64,000 bases of DNA, from contig OV121090.1 in NCBI GenBank assembly GCA_921293015.1, positions 1,550,001 through 1,614,000 of the forward strand, read 5' to 3'. This document shows positions 63,490-64,000 of the stretch, piece after piece. Origin of the DNA: Phorcus lineatus (Eukaryota; Mollusca; Gastropoda; Trochida; Trochidae). Made by a program: the position numbers and the translations under genes. The notes below the pieces were generated by a model. The model was not told the DNA's origin, searched no databases, and saw nothing but the letters and a program-made list of their open reading frames with translations. The first letter of the stretch is position 1. Every line of letters begins with the position of its first letter.

Positions 63490-64000
63490 ACAAAACGTCA
63501 GCATGATGGAAGTGACGATCTCTTCAGGTGAATTTTTAAAAACATGGAGACACCTAATTTCAAAATTTCAAAGGAACACCAGCAAGTTGTTGGACAGATT
63601 TATTTCTTAGTATTTTCACCAATAAACATTAGTTTATGCCAAATGTATAATCTTCATTGTGTCAAAACATCTTAGTACTCAACCGTAGTCGTTAAGGAAT
63701 AAACCACTGGCGACCATTTTTATGTGAACGTCTTTTAATCATTTGAGATAGCGTTGGTACATTCGTTTCAAAACTGCTTCTTTTGATAAAAAAAAACCCC
63801 ATTGTCTTGCAATTGGGAACATTTATTTCGTTAACATGAGTTCACTTTATTTATCGGAAAAAACCTGCTACTGCCCTTACTCTAGCAACCATCTAGACAC
63901 TTGCTGTCGTGCTGGTAGGAGTGATCACCCGTGGAGTAGACGGTCTTGCATTTATACCAGCTCTAGTGATTAAATATCCTATATTTATCTTCATGGTAGA

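Larger units (their letters stand above)
59765..64000. other. Right end: presumed first intron and upstream region of CIBAR paralogue B
   Basis: Apart from the microsatellite at 61426-61770 and the candidate exon at 63439-63489 I see no exon, RNA gene or well-formed mobile element. A CTGTCTGT run (62849-62860) and an RFX half-site-like word AGCAACC near 63893 are present but prove nothing. Confidence 0.45.

Noticed and set aside
63880..63910. RFX/X-box-like AGCAACCAT upstream of CIBAR paralogue B
   Set aside because: Only a half-site; the gene's start is not located well enough to give it meaning.

Overview
The window is nuclear DNA of an animal: AT-rich, intron-dense, with GT-AG introns, many microsatellites and many short interspersed repeats. 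The coding parts (SNX16, a LAT-type amino-acid transporter, two FAM92/CIBAR BAR proteins) are bilaterian genes, and the dispersed repeats look like those of molluscs, so a lophotrochozoan, most likely a gastropod-like mollusc, is my best guess. No bacterial, organellar or viral block is visible. || Layout. 1-4.6 kb: sorting nexin SNX16 on the minus strand, running off the left edge. 4.6-17.3 kb: gene-poor DNA with repeats, a perfect CT microsatellite, one TTAA-flanked inverted-repeat element and a tandem/inverted repeat. 17.3-27.3 kb: ten-exon SLC7A light-chain transporter (LAT type) on plus, with a hAT-like non-autonomous element in one intron and a tandem duplication in another. 27.3-31.6 kb: probable 3' UTR, fold-back repeats, a 26-bp satellite and a dead mariner transposase. 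31.7-38.9 kb: eight-exon gene for an unrecognised 399-residue basic, Ser/Arg-rich protein with four RRxS kinase motifs and CRE-type sites at its promoter. 41.5-47.2 kb: CIBAR paralogue A on plus. 47.2-52.1 kb: repeats. 52.1-59.8 kb or further: CIBAR paralogue B on minus. The right end holds its long first intron, a GAT-type microsatellite and a candidate first exon near 63.45 kb. || The most notable unit is the tail-to-tail pair of CIBAR genes. Six consecutive exons have identical lengths in both (116, 125, 69, 102, 105, 114 nt), both carry the same U12-type-looking donor (GTATCCTTA) at the same codon, and both end in an acidic Asp/Glu tail followed by an RTG motif. Paralogue B also has a 50-nt cassette exon with an in-frame stop that would swap the tail. 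Other signals: a 41-bp-arm palindrome whose arms resemble a hammerhead-ribozyme core, a Mutator-like MITE family of four copies with 9-bp target duplications, and two nearly identical TTAA-flanked elements 17 kb apart. || Exon limits come from reading the sequence by eye, checking frame continuity and splice sites; no alignment or transcript data were available.
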